Shown here piece by piece: positions 28,389 to 37,308 of a DNA stretch of 64,000 nt. Each line of letters starts with the position of its first letter. Within the stretch, counting starts at the first letter, position 1. Source of the DNA: Brachybacterium sp. FME24 (lineage in GTDB: Bacteria > Actinomycetota > Actinomycetes > Actinomycetales > Dermabacteraceae); the NCBI RefSeq assembly GCF_014897705.1, contig NZ_JABUXV010000016.1, forward strand, positions 1 to 64,000, given 5' to 3'. Made by a program: the position numbers and the translations under genes. The notes under the pieces were generated by a model. It did not search any database. It was not told where the DNA came from and saw only the letters and a program-made list of their open reading frames with translations.

Positions 28389-28946
28389 ATGGAATACATG
28401 AGCACACCGAAGAACGACGTCGATGCCTGGGCGACCACACTCGAGCACGGCCACTCCGTGCCCTTCACCCTCTCCCGCGGCAAAACCGCCCTGACGATCC
28501 TTCTCTGCCTGCTCTTCGTACTGATCGCCCTGGCCTTCGCCCTCCTCGGCGACACCCTGGTGCAGATCGTCGGCTGGATCGCCGCCCTCCTCTTCCTGGG
28601 CCTCGCGGTGTTCCATATCCGGCGACTGTTCGTGCGCACCCCAGCCGTGACGGTCTCGCCCGAGGGCATCACCATGACGTCGGCCGGTGCCGGCCTGATC
28701 CCGTGGTCCCAGATCCTCGAGGTCGATGCCATGAAGCAGGACTCCGTCGTCCAGATCGTGCTCGCCGTGACCGAGCAGGAGGCCGAGCGCCAGGCTCCGG
28801 CCAGCATCGTGACCGGAGAGCGGGAGCTCGAGGACGGGAGCACGCAGAAGGTCCTGCTGCTTCCGGTGGGCATCGCCGCTTCCAAGCCGGCCCTGACCTC
28901 GTGGCTGGACCAGGAGCACAGAGCCCGCACGACGACGCCTGCGTGA
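28389..28946 (+). CDS. Small membrane protein with cytosolic PH-like domain, unknown function
   Basis: A 185-aa protein with two adjacent helices at about 35-78 (ALTILLCLLFVLIALAFALL and IVGWIAALLFLGLAVF), then about 110 residues that read like a PH-type barrel (VTVSPEGITMTSAGAGLIPW, typical of membrane-anchored PH proteins). I do not recognise a named family. The start could be ATG 28389 or ATG 28398. It is divergent from the Fur-type gene and ends at a hairpin. Confidence 0.68.
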   Translation: MEYMSTPKNDVDAWATTLEHGHSVPFTLSRGKTALTILLCLLFVLIALAFALLGDTLVQIVGWIAALLFLGLAVFHIRRLFVRTPAVTVSPEGITMTSAGAGLIPWSQILEVDAMKQDSVVQIVLAVTEQEAERQAPASIVTGERELEDGSTQKVLLLPVGIAASKPALTSWLDQEHRARTTTPA

Positions 28947-28965
28947 CGCAGCACCGTCGCACTCG

Positions 28966-28999
28966 ACGAACGGTCGACCCTCGGGTCGGACGTTCGTCC
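28966..28999 (+). terminator. Hairpin after the small membrane protein gene
   Basis: Arms 28966-28981 and 28984-28999 pair except for two central mismatches. Confidence 0.55.
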
Positions 29000-29032
29000 G
29001 CGCCACCTTGGGCTGTGCCCCTGGACAGCACA

Positions 29033-29071
29033 AAGCCCTCCGGCCAGGTATTCCACCTGACCGGAGGGCTT
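29033..29071 (-). terminator. Terminator after tRNA-Thr
   Basis: Arms 29033-29049 and 29055-29071 pair over 17 bases with one G-U wobble on the minus strand, followed by TTTGTG in that direction. It lies 7 bases beyond the tRNA end. Confidence 0.7.
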
Positions 29072-29077
29072 CTCCGG

Positions 29078-29150
29078 AGCCGCCTATCGGAATCGAACCG
29101 ATGACCTATTCATTACGAGTGAATCGCTCTACCGACTGAGCTAAGGCGGC
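29078..29150 (-). tRNA. tRNA-Thr (anticodon CGU)
   Basis: A full cloverleaf: acceptor GCCGCCT/AGGCGGC, D arm with AGCTCAGTCGGTAGAGC, anticodon loop CTCGTAA giving CGT, and T arm GGTTCGATTCC. CCA is not encoded. Confidence 0.97.
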
Positions 29151-29250
29151 GTTCCCGCCGGTCACGCGCGGACCGCATCACTGTACGGGACGGGGGGCGA
29201 CGCGCGCAAAGCGCGGGGACGCGATCCCCGTCACGCGTCGAGCCTCCGGC

Positions 29251-29322
29251 ACGGAGATCGACTTCGTGGTGCTGCCGACGAACCTGTCGATCCATGTGTT
29301 CGACATGGTGCTCACCGGCTGA
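29251..29322 (+). pseudogene. Possible C-terminal gene remnant
   Basis: The frame ending at TGA 29320-29322 reads EIDFVVLPTNLSIHVFDMVL followed by TG. Twenty-one of 22 codons end in G or C, as in real genes here, but no start codon or upstream gene body exists. It lies in the 228-base gap between tRNA-Thr and the hydrolase gene. It may be the tail of a gene removed next to the tRNA, or chance. Confidence 0.3.
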
Positions 29323-29378
29323 TCCTCACCGTTCGACGCGCCGCCCGACGGGGCGCGAAGGGCGACCTCCGCGCCCCG

Positions 29379-31013
29379 TCAGCAGGTCAGGCCGTCCTGC
29401 GGCACAGTGTCTTCGAGCAGGTAGGCGTCGACCTGCTCCTCGATGCAGCCGCCCGAGCGCCCGTAGGCGGTGTGCCCGTTGCCCTCATAGGTGAGGTGCA
29501 CGCTGCTGTCGAGCTGCTCGGCGAGACTGGTGGACCACTTGTACGGGGTAGCCGGGTCGCCCGTCGTGCCGATCACGACGATCGGGTCGGCGCCCTCGGC
29601 GGAGATGGGGGCGGGCTCGCGCAGCGGCGGCACCGGCCACGGGGCGCAGTTGTCGCCGCCCATCGAGGAGCCGAAGGTCGGGAACTCCTCGGCGAGACGC
29701 TCGGCCTCCTGCTCCTGCCACTGCTCATCGGCGACGCCGGGATGGTCCAGGCAGTTCACGGCGGTGATCGCAAAGGCGGAGTTCGTGCGGTAGGAGCCGT
29801 CGGATGAGCGCTCGGCGGAGGTGTCGGCGATGGCGAGCAGCTGACTGCCGTCCCCGTTCATCCCGGCGGCCAGAGCCTGGCGCCCGGACTCCCACAGCCC
29901 GTCCTCGTACATCAGCATCAGCACCGCGGAGCGGGCCAGCGCACCGGTGAGCGGACGCTCCGGGTCGCCGCTGTCCAACGGCGCGGCGTCGACCGCCGCG
30001 AAGAACGCCTGCAGCTGCTCCTTGCCGCCCGCGACATCGCCCTTCAGCGGGCAGGTGTCGACGTGGTCCAGGCAGTCCTGGACGAAGGCGTCGGTGGCCT
30101 CCTCGAACCCTTCGGCCTGGCCGGCGTTGAGCTCGTTCATGGTGATCGTCGGGTCCATGGCGCCGTCCAGCACGAAGTGGCCGACCCGCTCGGGATACAG
30201 GTCGGCAAAGCTCGATCCGAGGTAGGTGCCGTAGGAGTATCCGAAGTAGTCGAGCTTCTCGGTGCCCAGCGCGGAACGCAGCACGTCCATGTCCCGCGCG
30301 GAGGAATAGGTGTCGAGGTAGGGCAGCTCGTCCCCGGAGTTCGCCTCGCAGGCCTCGGCGATCCGGCTGCTCCATTCCTCGGCGACCTGCCGGTCCTCGG
30401 CGGAGTCCGATCCCGGGGTCTGCGCGCGATAGTCGTCGGTCTCCTCGTCGCTGAGGCATTCGATGCCGGTGGAGCGGCCGACGCCACGAGGATCGAAGCC
30501 GACCAGGTCGTAGGCGCTGCGCACCTCCGGCGAGAACAGGAACGGCGCCGACTCCAGGAAGTTCACGCCGGAGCCGCCCGGGCCGCCGGGATTGATCACG
30601 AGCGATCCTGTGTCCTCACCGGCGCCGGCGATCCGCGCCACCGCGAGGTCGATGTCCCCCGCCTCCGGGTCATTCCACACCAGCGGGACGGTGACGGTGC
30701 CGCATTCGACGCCTTCGGCATCGACGTCCTCGCACTCGCCCCAGGCGATGTTTTGCTCGTAGTACGTGGAGTACGCGGGATCGGTGGCCGGGTCCGTGGG
30801 CAGCTCCTGGGCTGCTGAGGTGCCGATCTCCGTGAGCGGGAGTTCCGCCTCCGAGGTCGACGCGCTCTGGTCGGCGCCGCCGCTGTCGCTCCCGTCCGCG
30901 CCACCGCCGGACGATCCGCCCGACTCCGTGCAACCGGCCAGGAGCAGGACCGCCACGGCCGCCGCTGCGCTGAATCGGGAGAGCGGGCGGCGCGTCAGAG
31001 CGGCGAGTGTCAT
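29379..31013 (-). CDS. Secreted alpha/beta-hydrolase lipoprotein, TAP-like peptidase
   Basis: A 544-aa exported hydrolase of the tripeptidyl-aminopeptidase (SlpD/SlpE, TAP) type, which removes N-terminal peptides. A lipoprotein signal ends in LLLAGC (Cys28), followed by a Gly/Ser linker. The oxyanion region INPGGPGGSG and nucleophile FGYSYGTYLG are clear; the TAP C-terminal domain carries the histidine in GNGHTAYG, with the aspartate probably just upstream. Even cysteine count suggests disulfides. The ATG at 31013 follows AAGGAA. It lies downstream of an ABC permease gene, probably as a separate unit. Confidence 0.9.
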   Translation of the reverse strand: MTLAALTRRPLSRFSAAAAVAVLLLAGCTESGGSSGGGADGSDSGGADQSASTSEAELPLTEIGTSAAQELPTDPATDPAYSTYYEQNIAWGECEDVDAEGVECGTVTVPLVWNDPEAGDIDLAVARIAGAGEDTGSLVINPGGPGGSGVNFLESAPFLFSPEVRSAYDLVGFDPRGVGRSTGIECLSDEETDDYRAQTPGSDSAEDRQVAEEWSSRIAEACEANSGDELPYLDTYSSARDMDVLRSALGTEKLDYFGYSYGTYLGSSFADLYPERVGHFVLDGAMDPTITMNELNAGQAEGFEEATDAFVQDCLDHVDTCPLKGDVAGGKEQLQAFFAAVDAAPLDSGDPERPLTGALARSAVLMLMYEDGLWESGRQALAAGMNGDGSQLLAIADTSAERSSDGSYRTNSAFAITAVNCLDHPGVADEQWQEQEAERLAEEFPTFGSSMGGDNCAPWPVPPLREPAPISAEGADPIVVIGTTGDPATPYKWSTSLAEQLDSSVHLTYEGNGHTAYGRSGGCIEEQVDAYLLEDTVPQDGLTC

Positions 31014-31110
31014 ACGGGAGTTCCTTGTCCTGGGGGCGAGGGCCGGGTCGGAGGGTCATGCGTCGGGCCCGGCCATCCTAGGCGTCGGCGACGGCCGGGC
31101 TCCGCACTCC

Positions 31111-31845
31111 TCACCCCACTTCGCGCCGGTTCCAGCGCCACACGCCGTAAGCGGCCGGAAGAAGGACGAGCACGGCGAGCGGGAGCAGCTCGAAAGCGGT
31201 CGCCTGCCCATCGGCGAGCACCATGGCAGCAGTCTGCAGATCCAGGGCGCGCACCACGTCGGTGAACGTCTCGGAACCGGTGATCGCCGCGATGCCGCTC
31301 GCCGTACCGATCACGAAGGGGAATCCGATCGCCGCGAGCAGACCCAGCACGGTGGACTGCAGGGCGAGGCCGACGGCCAGCGAGAACAGCAGAGTCGCCG
31401 CGAGCATGGCGAGCTGGGAGGCGAGCGCCGAGTCGAAGGAGTCGAAGTTCGCGCCCTCACCGAACAGCTCACCGCCCACCCAGGTGGCCAGCGCGGCCAG
31501 CGCGAAGGAGAGCGCCACCAGCACCGCGACCACGACGACGGCAGTGATCACCTTGGAGATCAGGACGCCGGTGCGTCCGGGACGCTGCAGGAACGTGTTC
31601 TGGATGGAGCCGTCGGACCACTCCCCCGCGATGATCATGACCGCGACGATCGGGATGATCAGCGACAGCGGGAGCGCCAGGATGAAGGCCGTGATCTCGA
31701 AGACCGAAGTCTCATCGGGGGTGATCAGCGGCTGCAGGAGCCCGCCGAGAGCAGCGAAGGCCACGATGGCGATCAGGGAGATGGTCAGCAGGATCGCGGT
31801 ACCACGGGTGTCGAGATGGGCGCGGAGGTCGAGTGCAGGTCTCAT
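31111..31845 (-). CDS. ABC-2 type transporter permease
   Basis: A 244-aa membrane subunit with six hydrophobic segments, the first two flanking a loop with DETSVFEIT. The pattern EWSDGSIQNTFLQRPGR between helices 2 and 3 is typical of ABC-2 permeases that accompany single ATPase subunits. ATG 31845 is chosen by GAGGAGA 8 bases upstream. It follows the ATPase gene by 144 bases on the same strand. The substrate is unknown. Confidence 0.87.
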   Translation of the reverse strand: MRPALDLRAHLDTRGTAILLTISLIAIVAFAALGGLLQPLITPDETSVFEITAFILALPLSLIIPIVAVMIIAGEWSDGSIQNTFLQRPGRTGVLISKVITAVVVVAVLVALSFALAALATWVGGELFGEGANFDSFDSALASQLAMLAATLLFSLAVGLALQSTVLGLLAAIGFPFVIGTASGIAAITGSETFTDVVRALDLQTAAMVLADGQATAFELLPLAVLVLLPAAYGVWRWNRREVG

Positions 31846-31989
31846 GGGTCGTCTCCTCGGGGAGCTGCGGGGTGAAGTCGGGCAGTGAGCCGGATCGGGT
31901 CGGGCCACAGGGTTCGAGCGGAATCAGGCGGAGCCAAGCGGAGTCGACCGGGGTCGACCGGAGCAGCAGGGTTCGTGTTCGGAACCGGG

Positions 31990-32982
31990 TCAGGATCCGC
32001 CGACGCCGACGGGCACGGTCGACTCGTCGTCGCCGGAGCCCGCGTGCACCGGGCTCGGCTGCTCGGACTCCGATTGCCCGGTGAGAGAGAAGAAGACCTC
32101 CTCGAGTCCGCCGTGGTCGGTGGCGCCGAGCGCGGTGAGCACGATCTGCTCACGCAGTGCCAGGCGGCCCATGTCCTCGGGGGCGAGGCTCACCTCGAGC
32201 TCCTGCTCGGAGCGTTGCTCGTAGGCGATGCCGTGCGCATCCAGGGCAGTGCGCAGCATCTTGAGGTCCAGGGCGCTCACGCGGGTTCCACCCTCGGTGG
32301 TGAGCTCATCGAGCGTCCCCTCACGGACCAGGCGCCCGCCGGCGATCACGATCATCCGGTCCACCGTGGCCTGCACCTCGCGCAGCTGGTGGCTGGACAG
32401 CAGCACGGTGCCACCGGCGTCGGCGAAGGAGCGCAGCAGACGCCGCATCCAGCGGATCCCTTCGGGGTCGAGGCCATTGGCGGGCTCATCGAGCACCAGC
32501 ACTGCGGGGTCCCCGATGAGGGCGACTCCGATACCGAGACGCTGACGCATCCCATAGGAGTAGCCGCCGACGCGCTTGGCGCCGGCGTGCGCCAACCCGA
32601 CCGTCTCGAGCACCTCATCGGCCCGCGCGGCGGGCATGCCACTGGTGCGGGCGGCCAGGCGCAGCGTCTCCAGTCCGGTGCGGCCCCGGTGGAGGGCGCC
32701 CGCGTCGAGCATGACGCCGATCGAACGAGCGGGGTGGCTCAGGCTGCGGTACTCGGCGCCACCCACCAGGGCCTGGCCGGCGTCGGCCTTCGCGAGGCCG
32801 GTGAGGATGCGCAGGGTGGTGGACTTCCCCGCTCCGTTAGGGCCGAGGAAGCCGGTGACGCTTCCGGGCTGGCAGGTGAAGCTCAGGTCGTCGACGGCGG
32901 CTCGGTCTCCGTAGCGCTTGGTCACGCCGCGCACCTCGAGGGCTGCGACACCGGGGGCTGCGGTGGTGGTCTGTGAGGTCAT
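31990..32982 (-). CDS. ABC transporter ATP-binding subunit
   Basis: A 330-aa ATPase that powers the neighbouring permease. Walker A GPNGAGKS is at residues 47-54, the signature reads YSYGMRQR in place of LSGGQ (usual for this DrrA/CcmA-like branch), and Walker B is VLVLDEPANGLDP. The last 100 residues form the accessory domain and an acidic Ser/Glu-rich tail. ATG 32982 has GAGGA about 10 bases upstream. It is divergent from a two-component system that may control it. Confidence 0.93.
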   Translation of the reverse strand: MTSQTTTAAPGVAALEVRGVTKRYGDRAAVDDLSFTCQPGSVTGFLGPNGAGKSTTLRILTGLAKADAGQALVGGAEYRSLSHPARSIGVMLDAGALHRGRTGLETLRLAARTSGMPAARADEVLETVGLAHAGAKRVGGYSYGMRQRLGIGVALIGDPAVLVLDEPANGLDPEGIRWMRRLLRSFADAGGTVLLSSHQLREVQATVDRMIVIAGGRLVREGTLDELTTEGGTRVSALDLKMLRTALDAHGIAYEQRSEQELEVSLAPEDMGRLALREQIVLTALGATDHGGLEEVFFSLTGQSESEQPSPVHAGSGDDESTVPVGVGGS

Positions 32983-33169
32983 GGGACGAGAGTCCTCTCT
33001 CGACCGGGGTCGCCAACAGCGACCGGCGGCCAGGTGCCGCGCGACGAACGTCGGCCGACCGTGCCCTTCGGAGCCCCGCACGTGCGACCTCCGTCGACGA
33101 CAGGAGCGACCTCCGACTGGATCCCGACGACCGACCCGGTCGCGGAGCCTCGGGCGGGGCCGCCACGGA

Positions 33170-33175
33170 TACAGT
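33170..33175 (+). promoter_or_regulatory. -10 box, leaderless start of the histidine kinase gene
   Basis: TACAGT ends 6 bases before GTG 33182. No ribosome binding site is present. Confidence 0.55.
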
Positions 33176-33181
33176 GACGCC

Positions 33182-34321
33182 GTGGAAGAACTGGGGGCGC
33201 CGGTGCGCCGGATCTGGCAGGACGTGCTGATCTTCGCCGTCGTCATGGCGGAGGCAGTGCTGCTGGTGATCTTCCGCGCCTCCGCGACAGATCTCTGGCA
33301 GGCCGGTCTCACCCTGGCCCTCGGGGTCGCCCTGATGTTCCGACACCGCCATTGGCCGTGGCTGCTTCCCCTGCTCCTGGTGGTCAACGCGGCGACGTGG
33401 TCGCTCAGCGCCCTGATCGTCGTCACCTACGCCTATGCGACCCGGAGTCATAGCCGCCTGCGCACCCTCCTGATCTCGCTGCTCGCAGCGGTCAGCGGAG
33501 TGGTGCCGTCGCTGATGATGCAGGCCGACGGACTCGGCGGCGCCGTCGGCATCATGGGAGTGGTGGTGACGATGCTGATCGTCGCCGCAGCCGCCGCCAC
33601 CGGCATGTACACCTCGACCCGTCGGATGCTCCTGGCACAGCTCCACACACGAGCCGAGCAGGCGGAGTCGGGGCAGGCGGCCGCGCAGGAGCAGGCGATC
33701 CGCGCCGAGCGCACGCGCATCGCCCGCGAGATGCACGACATCGTCGCCCACAAGATCTCCCTGGTCGCCCTGCAGGCCGGCGCTCTCGAGGTGAACCCGA
33801 ACCTGGAGCGCGCCCAGGTCCAGCAGTCCGCTGGGCTGATCCGGCAGACGGCCACCACCGCGCTCGCGGAGCTGCGCGAGGTGCTGGGGGTGCTGCGCAG
33901 CGACGGCGAAGAGGCCCCACTCGCGCCCCAGCCGACCTGGGACGACGTACGGCGCCTGGTCGCCACCTCGCAGGAGGCCGGCATCGCCGTTGACCTCTTC
34001 GACTTCATCGACGATCCCGTGCCCGATCAGCTCGCGCGCACCGCCTTCCGGGTGGTGCAGGAGGGGCTGACGAACATCCACAAGCACGCCTTGCACACCA
34101 AGGCCCGGGTCGCCCTGATCGGTGAGCCGGGGACGGACCTGGTGATCGAGGTCAGTAATGTGTTGCCCAAGGGGTACACGACAGATCTGCCCGGAGCCCG
34201 GATGGGGCTGTCGGGCATCGAGACCCGCGTGACGCACGCGGGTGGCACGATCTCATCGGGCCCCACCGATGATGGACGCTTCGAAGTGAGGGCGGTGATC
34301 CCGTGGCAGATGACAACGTGA
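33182..34321 (+). CDS. NarL-type sensor histidine kinase
   Basis: A 379-aa sensor. About five N-terminal membrane helices (residues 12-150) with short loops suggest sensing in or at the membrane. A coiled segment leads to the HisKA_3 box REMHDIVAHKISLVALQAG with the phospho-acceptor H185. The ATPase domain follows (TNIHKHAL N box; MGLSGIETRV G box). The GTG start is leaderless. It overlaps the response regulator gene by 19 bases and is divergent from the ABC transporter, a common target arrangement. Confidence 0.93.
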   Translation: MEELGAPVRRIWQDVLIFAVVMAEAVLLVIFRASATDLWQAGLTLALGVALMFRHRHWPWLLPLLLVVNAATWSLSALIVVTYAYATRSHSRLRTLLISLLAAVSGVVPSLMMQADGLGGAVGIMGVVVTMLIVAAAAATGMYTSTRRMLLAQLHTRAEQAESGQAAAQEQAIRAERTRIAREMHDIVAHKISLVALQAGALEVNPNLERAQVQQSAGLIRQTATTALAELREVLGVLRSDGEEAPLAPQPTWDDVRRLVATSQEAGIAVDLFDFIDDPVPDQLARTAFRVVQEGLTNIHKHALHTKARVALIGEPGTDLVIEVSNVLPKGYTTDLPGARMGLSGIETRVTHAGGTISSGPTDDGRFEVRAVIPWQMTT

Positions 34322-34986
34322 CGCGCGTGGGACTGGTCGATGACGATTCGTTGGTGCGCGCAGGCCTGGCCATGATCCTGGGGGCTGATCCGGCCATCGA
34401 GGTGGTCGGCCAGGGCAGCGACGGTTCCGAGGCGGTGACGCTGGTGCAGAAGCACCGACCCGATGTGCTGCTGATGGATGTGCGCATGCCCGGGCTGGAC
34501 GGGATCGCGGCCACCAAGGCCGTCTGCGCCCTGCAGAGCCCACCGAAGATCATCATGCTCACCACGTTCGACATGGACGAGTACGTGTTCCAGGCGCTCG
34601 AGGCCGGTGCCAGCGGGTTCCTGCTCAAGGACACCCCGCCGCAGGATCTGGCCCGTGCGGTGCACGTGGTCGCAGGCGGCGATGCCATGCTCTCGCCCAC
34701 CATCACGCGCCGCATGCTCTCGCACTTCTCCGATGCGAATCCGGGCACCCGTCAGGACCGCCATCCCGGGATCGAGCAGCTCACCGAACGCGAGACGGAG
34801 GTGCTCGGAGCAGTCGGAGCCGGGCTCTCGAACGCCCAGATCGGGATGCGGCTGTTCATGAGCGAAGCGACCGTGAAGGCCCACGTCTCGAAGATCTTCG
34901 CGAAGCTCGACTGCACCAATCGCGTCCAGATCGCGATCATCGCCCATGAGGCCGGGCTCAGCGACCTCGACGCCGACCCATCCTGA
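34303..34986 (+). CDS. LuxR/NarL family response regulator
   Basis: A 227-aa two-domain regulator. The receiver (residues 8-125) has acidic pocket D13-D15, phospho-acceptor D59, T/S at MLTTFD and the lysine in FLLKDTPP. The C-terminal LuxR helix-turn-helix (about 160-220) has LTERETEVL and EATVKAHVSKIFAKL. The start is GTG 34303, or GTG 34318 which overlaps the kinase stop as GTGA. It is the partner of the kinase just upstream; the divergent ABC genes are the most likely target. Confidence 0.94.
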   Translation: MADDNVTRVGLVDDDSLVRAGLAMILGADPAIEVVGQGSDGSEAVTLVQKHRPDVLLMDVRMPGLDGIAATKAVCALQSPPKIIMLTTFDMDEYVFQALEAGASGFLLKDTPPQDLARAVHVVAGGDAMLSPTITRRMLSHFSDANPGTRQDRHPGIEQLTERETEVLGAVGAGLSNAQIGMRLFMSEATVKAHVSKIFAKLDCTNRVQIAIIAHEAGLSDLDADPS

Positions 34987-35081
34987 ACCGGCCCGTCTCG
35001 AGCTGCCCCGCCTCGACCGGCCCTGCCTCGAGCTGCCGGTCTCGAAACGTTCCCTCCGGATGGGTCCCGGGGGGGGGACGC

Positions 35082-35447
35082 TCAGCCCCAGCCGAGCTCG
35101 TGCAGTCGCTCGTCGCTGATGCCGAACAGGTGGCCGACCTCGTGCAGCACCGTCACGGCGATCTCGCGGACCAGGTGGTCGCGGGAGGTGGCCACGCGCT
35201 GCAACGGCCCGCGGAAGACGAAGATCCGATCCGGTTGCGCGTAGCCGTCGAACACGGAGCGCTGGTCCAGCGGGACCCCCTCGTACAGGCCCAGCAGCTC
35301 AGTGCCCGCGGTGCGCTGCTGCTGCGGTTCCTGTTCGACCAGGATCACCACGTTGGCCTGCGCGATGGCTCGGGCGATCTCCTCGGGCAGGGAGTCCAGG
35401 GCGTCGTCGACCGCCTCGTCGAAGTCCTCGCGGCTGATCCGGATCAT
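35082..35447 (-). CDS. Minimal zincin (metallopeptidase family PF06262)
   Basis: A 121-aa protein of the minimal zincin family, small predicted zinc peptidases of unknown substrate. The zinc motif HEVGHLFGISD supplies H102, E103, H106 and D112, and the conserved YEGVPL and RIFVFRGPL blocks precede it. Length matches the family (110-145). The longer open frame upstream runs into the tRNA-Glu promoter region and is not real. ATG 35447 lacks an obvious ribosome binding site. A run of nine G lies just downstream (35069-35077). Confidence 0.88.
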   Translation of the reverse strand: MIRISREDFDEAVDDALDSLPEEIARAIAQANVVILVEQEPQQQRTAGTELLGLYEGVPLDQRSVFDGYAQPDRIFVFRGPLQRVATSRDHLVREIAVTVLHEVGHLFGISDERLHELGWG

Positions 35448-35618
35448 GGGTTCATCGAACCACGCGGACCCACCGCAGGGGGCACCTCCGTGCCTGCTTC
35501 GTGCCTGCGCGGGTGCTGCGCGCGGCGCGCAGGTGTCGTCTACGACGCATTCGCGGGAAACCTGGAGACGGCCGGCGCTCGAGATGGGTATGCTTTTCGT
35601 CGGGCAGTTACTGCCCGG

Positions 35619-35691
<73 letters not shown>

Positions 35692-35830
35692 CTCGTGCGG
35701 ACCGATCGTCACCCGATCCGGACCGCCGAGACCGGAGTGCGAGACGGCTCACAGCGAAAGTGGCTTGGAGCCCCTGGCAGGTCCGGTAGAGTTATCTAGG
35801 TCGAACCGCCCCGGCGGAAGACACCAGTAA

Positions 35831-35904
35831 GGCCCTGTAGCTCAGTTGGTTAGAGCGCCGCCCTGTCACGGCGGAGGTCGCCAGTTCAAGTCTGGTCAGG
35901 GTCG
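35831..35904 (+). tRNA. tRNA-Asp (anticodon GUC)
   Basis: Acceptor GGCCCTG/CAGGGTC, D arm with AGCTCAGTTGGTTAGAGC, anticodon loop CTGTCAC giving GTC, and T arm CCAGTTCAAGTCTGG. It lies 139 bases after tRNA-Glu and may share its transcript. Confidence 0.97.
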
Positions 35905-35911
35905 CACCTCA

Positions 35912-35944
35912 CGAAGGCCCCGGAACATCGTTCCGGGGCCTTCG
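35912..35944 (+). terminator. Terminator after tRNA-Asp
   Basis: A perfect 15-bp stem (35912-35926 with 35930-35944) and a 3-base loop, starting 8 bases after the tRNA. Confidence 0.8.
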
Positions 35945-35989
35945 TCGTTCCCTCACCCGCCGCCTGGACAGCACCCCAGGCGGCGGGCA

Positions 35990-35995
35990 TACGCT
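35990..35995 (+). promoter_or_regulatory. -10 box, leaderless start of the oxidoreductase gene
   Basis: TACGCT ends 6 bases before the second of two adjacent ATG codons (36002), which favours that ATG as the start. Confidence 0.5.
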
Positions 35996-36001
35996 CGGAT
36001 G

Positions 36002-37024
36002 ATGAGCACCACCACTGTGAACCACCGGATCCGCCTGGCCGCACGGCCCCACGGCGTTCCCACCCCCGCCGATTTCCAGCACGATGCGGTCGAGGTCCCC
36101 TCCCCCGGCGCCGGCCAGGTGCTGCTGCGCACCCGCTACATCTCCCTGGATCCGTACGTGCGCGGCCGCATGAGTGACGCGAAGTCCTACGCGGCCCCGA
36201 TGGAGATCGGGGACGTCATCGTGGGCGCCACCGTCTCCGAGGTCGTCCGCTCCGAGGCCGACGGCTTCACCCCGGGCGATGTGGTCCTGTCCTATGGCGG
36301 CTGGCAGGAGTACAGCGTCGAGTCCACCGGGCACCTGCGCCACCTGGACCCCGAGGCCGCACCCGTGACCACCGCGCTCGGCGTGCTCGGCATGCCCGGC
36401 TTCACCGCCTACGCCGGGCTGCTGGCGATCGGGAAGCCCCAGCCCGGGGAGACTGTCGCGGTCGCCGCCGCGACCGGGCCCGTGGGCTCCGCCGTCGGCC
36501 AGATCGCGCGGATCCACGGCGCGCGCGCGATCGGCATCGCCGGCGGGGAGCGCAAGGTCGCCCAGCTGCGCGAGCTCGGCTTCGACGCGGCACTGGACCA
36601 TCGCGCCCCGGACCTGCCGGGCCGCCTCGCGGAGGCATCGCCCGAGGGGATCGACGTGTACTTCGAGAATGTCGGCGGTGCCGTGTGGGACGCCGTGCTG
36701 CCCCAGCTCAACGAGTTCGCTCGAGTGCCGGTGTGCGGCCTTGCCGCGAACTACAACGCGACCGCGCTGCCGGAGGGACCTGATCGCAGCGGGCAGCTGA
36801 TGGGCTCGGTGCTCGCCAAGAGCCTCACCCTGCGCGGCTTCATCCAGCGGGAGTTCGCCAGCACGATGTTCCCCGACTTCCTGCGCGACATGACCGGCTG
36901 GGTCACGTCCGGCCAGGTCCAGTACACCGAGGACATCACCCAGGGCCTGGACAGCACCCCCGAGGCATTCGTCGGCATGCTGCGCGGCGCGAACTTCGGC
37001 AAGGCGATCGTTCAGGTCTCCTGA
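36002..37024 (+). CDS. NADP-dependent oxidoreductase (MDR family, CurA/PTGR-like)
   Basis: A 340-aa zinc-free medium-chain reductase that would reduce the alkene bond of enones with NADPH. It has the family hallmarks: RTRYISLDPYVRGRM near residue 45, LGMPGFTAYAGL near 125, the nucleotide-binding AAATGPVGSAVGQ near 155 and VYFENVGGAVWDAV near 220. Length is normal for the CurA/YncB group. The natural substrate is unknown. Monocistronic, with a hairpin (37030-37064) after the stop. Confidence 0.92.
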   Translation: MSTTTVNHRIRLAARPHGVPTPADFQHDAVEVPSPGAGQVLLRTRYISLDPYVRGRMSDAKSYAAPMEIGDVIVGATVSEVVRSEADGFTPGDVVLSYGGWQEYSVESTGHLRHLDPEAAPVTTALGVLGMPGFTAYAGLLAIGKPQPGETVAVAAATGPVGSAVGQIARIHGARAIGIAGGERKVAQLRELGFDAALDHRAPDLPGRLAEASPEGIDVYFENVGGAVWDAVLPQLNEFARVPVCGLAANYNATALPEGPDRSGQLMGSVLAKSLTLRGFIQREFASTMFPDFLRDMTGWVTSGQVQYTEDITQGLDSTPEAFVGMLRGANFGKAIVQVS

Positions 37025-37029
37025 CGGAG

Positions 37030-37064
37030 GGGCCCGGGTGGCATGCCTCTCACTGCCCGGGCCC
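37030..37064 (+). terminator. Hairpin after the oxidoreductase gene
   Basis: GGGCCCGGG (37030-37038) pairs with CCCGGGCCC (37056-37064) with a 17-base loop. Confidence 0.5.
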
Positions 37065-37119
37065 GGTTGGGCGCTGCCGGTGGACCCTGCTAGCCTGGTC
37101 CTCGGTCGCTTGCGGCCAT

Positions 37120-37195
37120 GGCTCTGTAGCTCAGTTGGTAGAGCGTTCGACTGAAAATCGAAAGGTCACCGGATCGACGCCGGTCGGAGCCACCA
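37120..37195 (+). tRNA. tRNA-Phe (anticodon GAA)
   Basis: Acceptor GGCTCTG/CGGAGCC, D arm AGCTCAGTTGGTAGAGC, anticodon loop CTGAAAA giving GAA. The 3' CCA is encoded (37193-37195), unlike the other tRNAs in this window. Confidence 0.97.
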
Positions 37196-37227
37196 CAGAA
37201 AACCCCCGCCTAGGCGGGGGTTTTCTG
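37196..37227 (+). terminator. Terminator after tRNA-Phe
   Basis: A perfect 15-bp inverted repeat (37196-37210 with 37213-37227), an A-tract/G-C/T-tract stem ending in TTTTCTGTTTC. A textbook intrinsic terminator. Confidence 0.9.
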
Positions 37228-37308
37228 TTTCTCGCAGTCGCGCGCACGACGGGGGCGTTCGATCTGTGCAGCTCCGCAGACACGGGCTCAGGTCACGGGA
37301 GTCCGTGC

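Noticed and set aside
35069-35077. Run of nine G as a phase-variable tract
   Set aside because: It lies outside coding sequence, after the zincin stop and before no promoter I can see. It may only mark a base-calling weak point.
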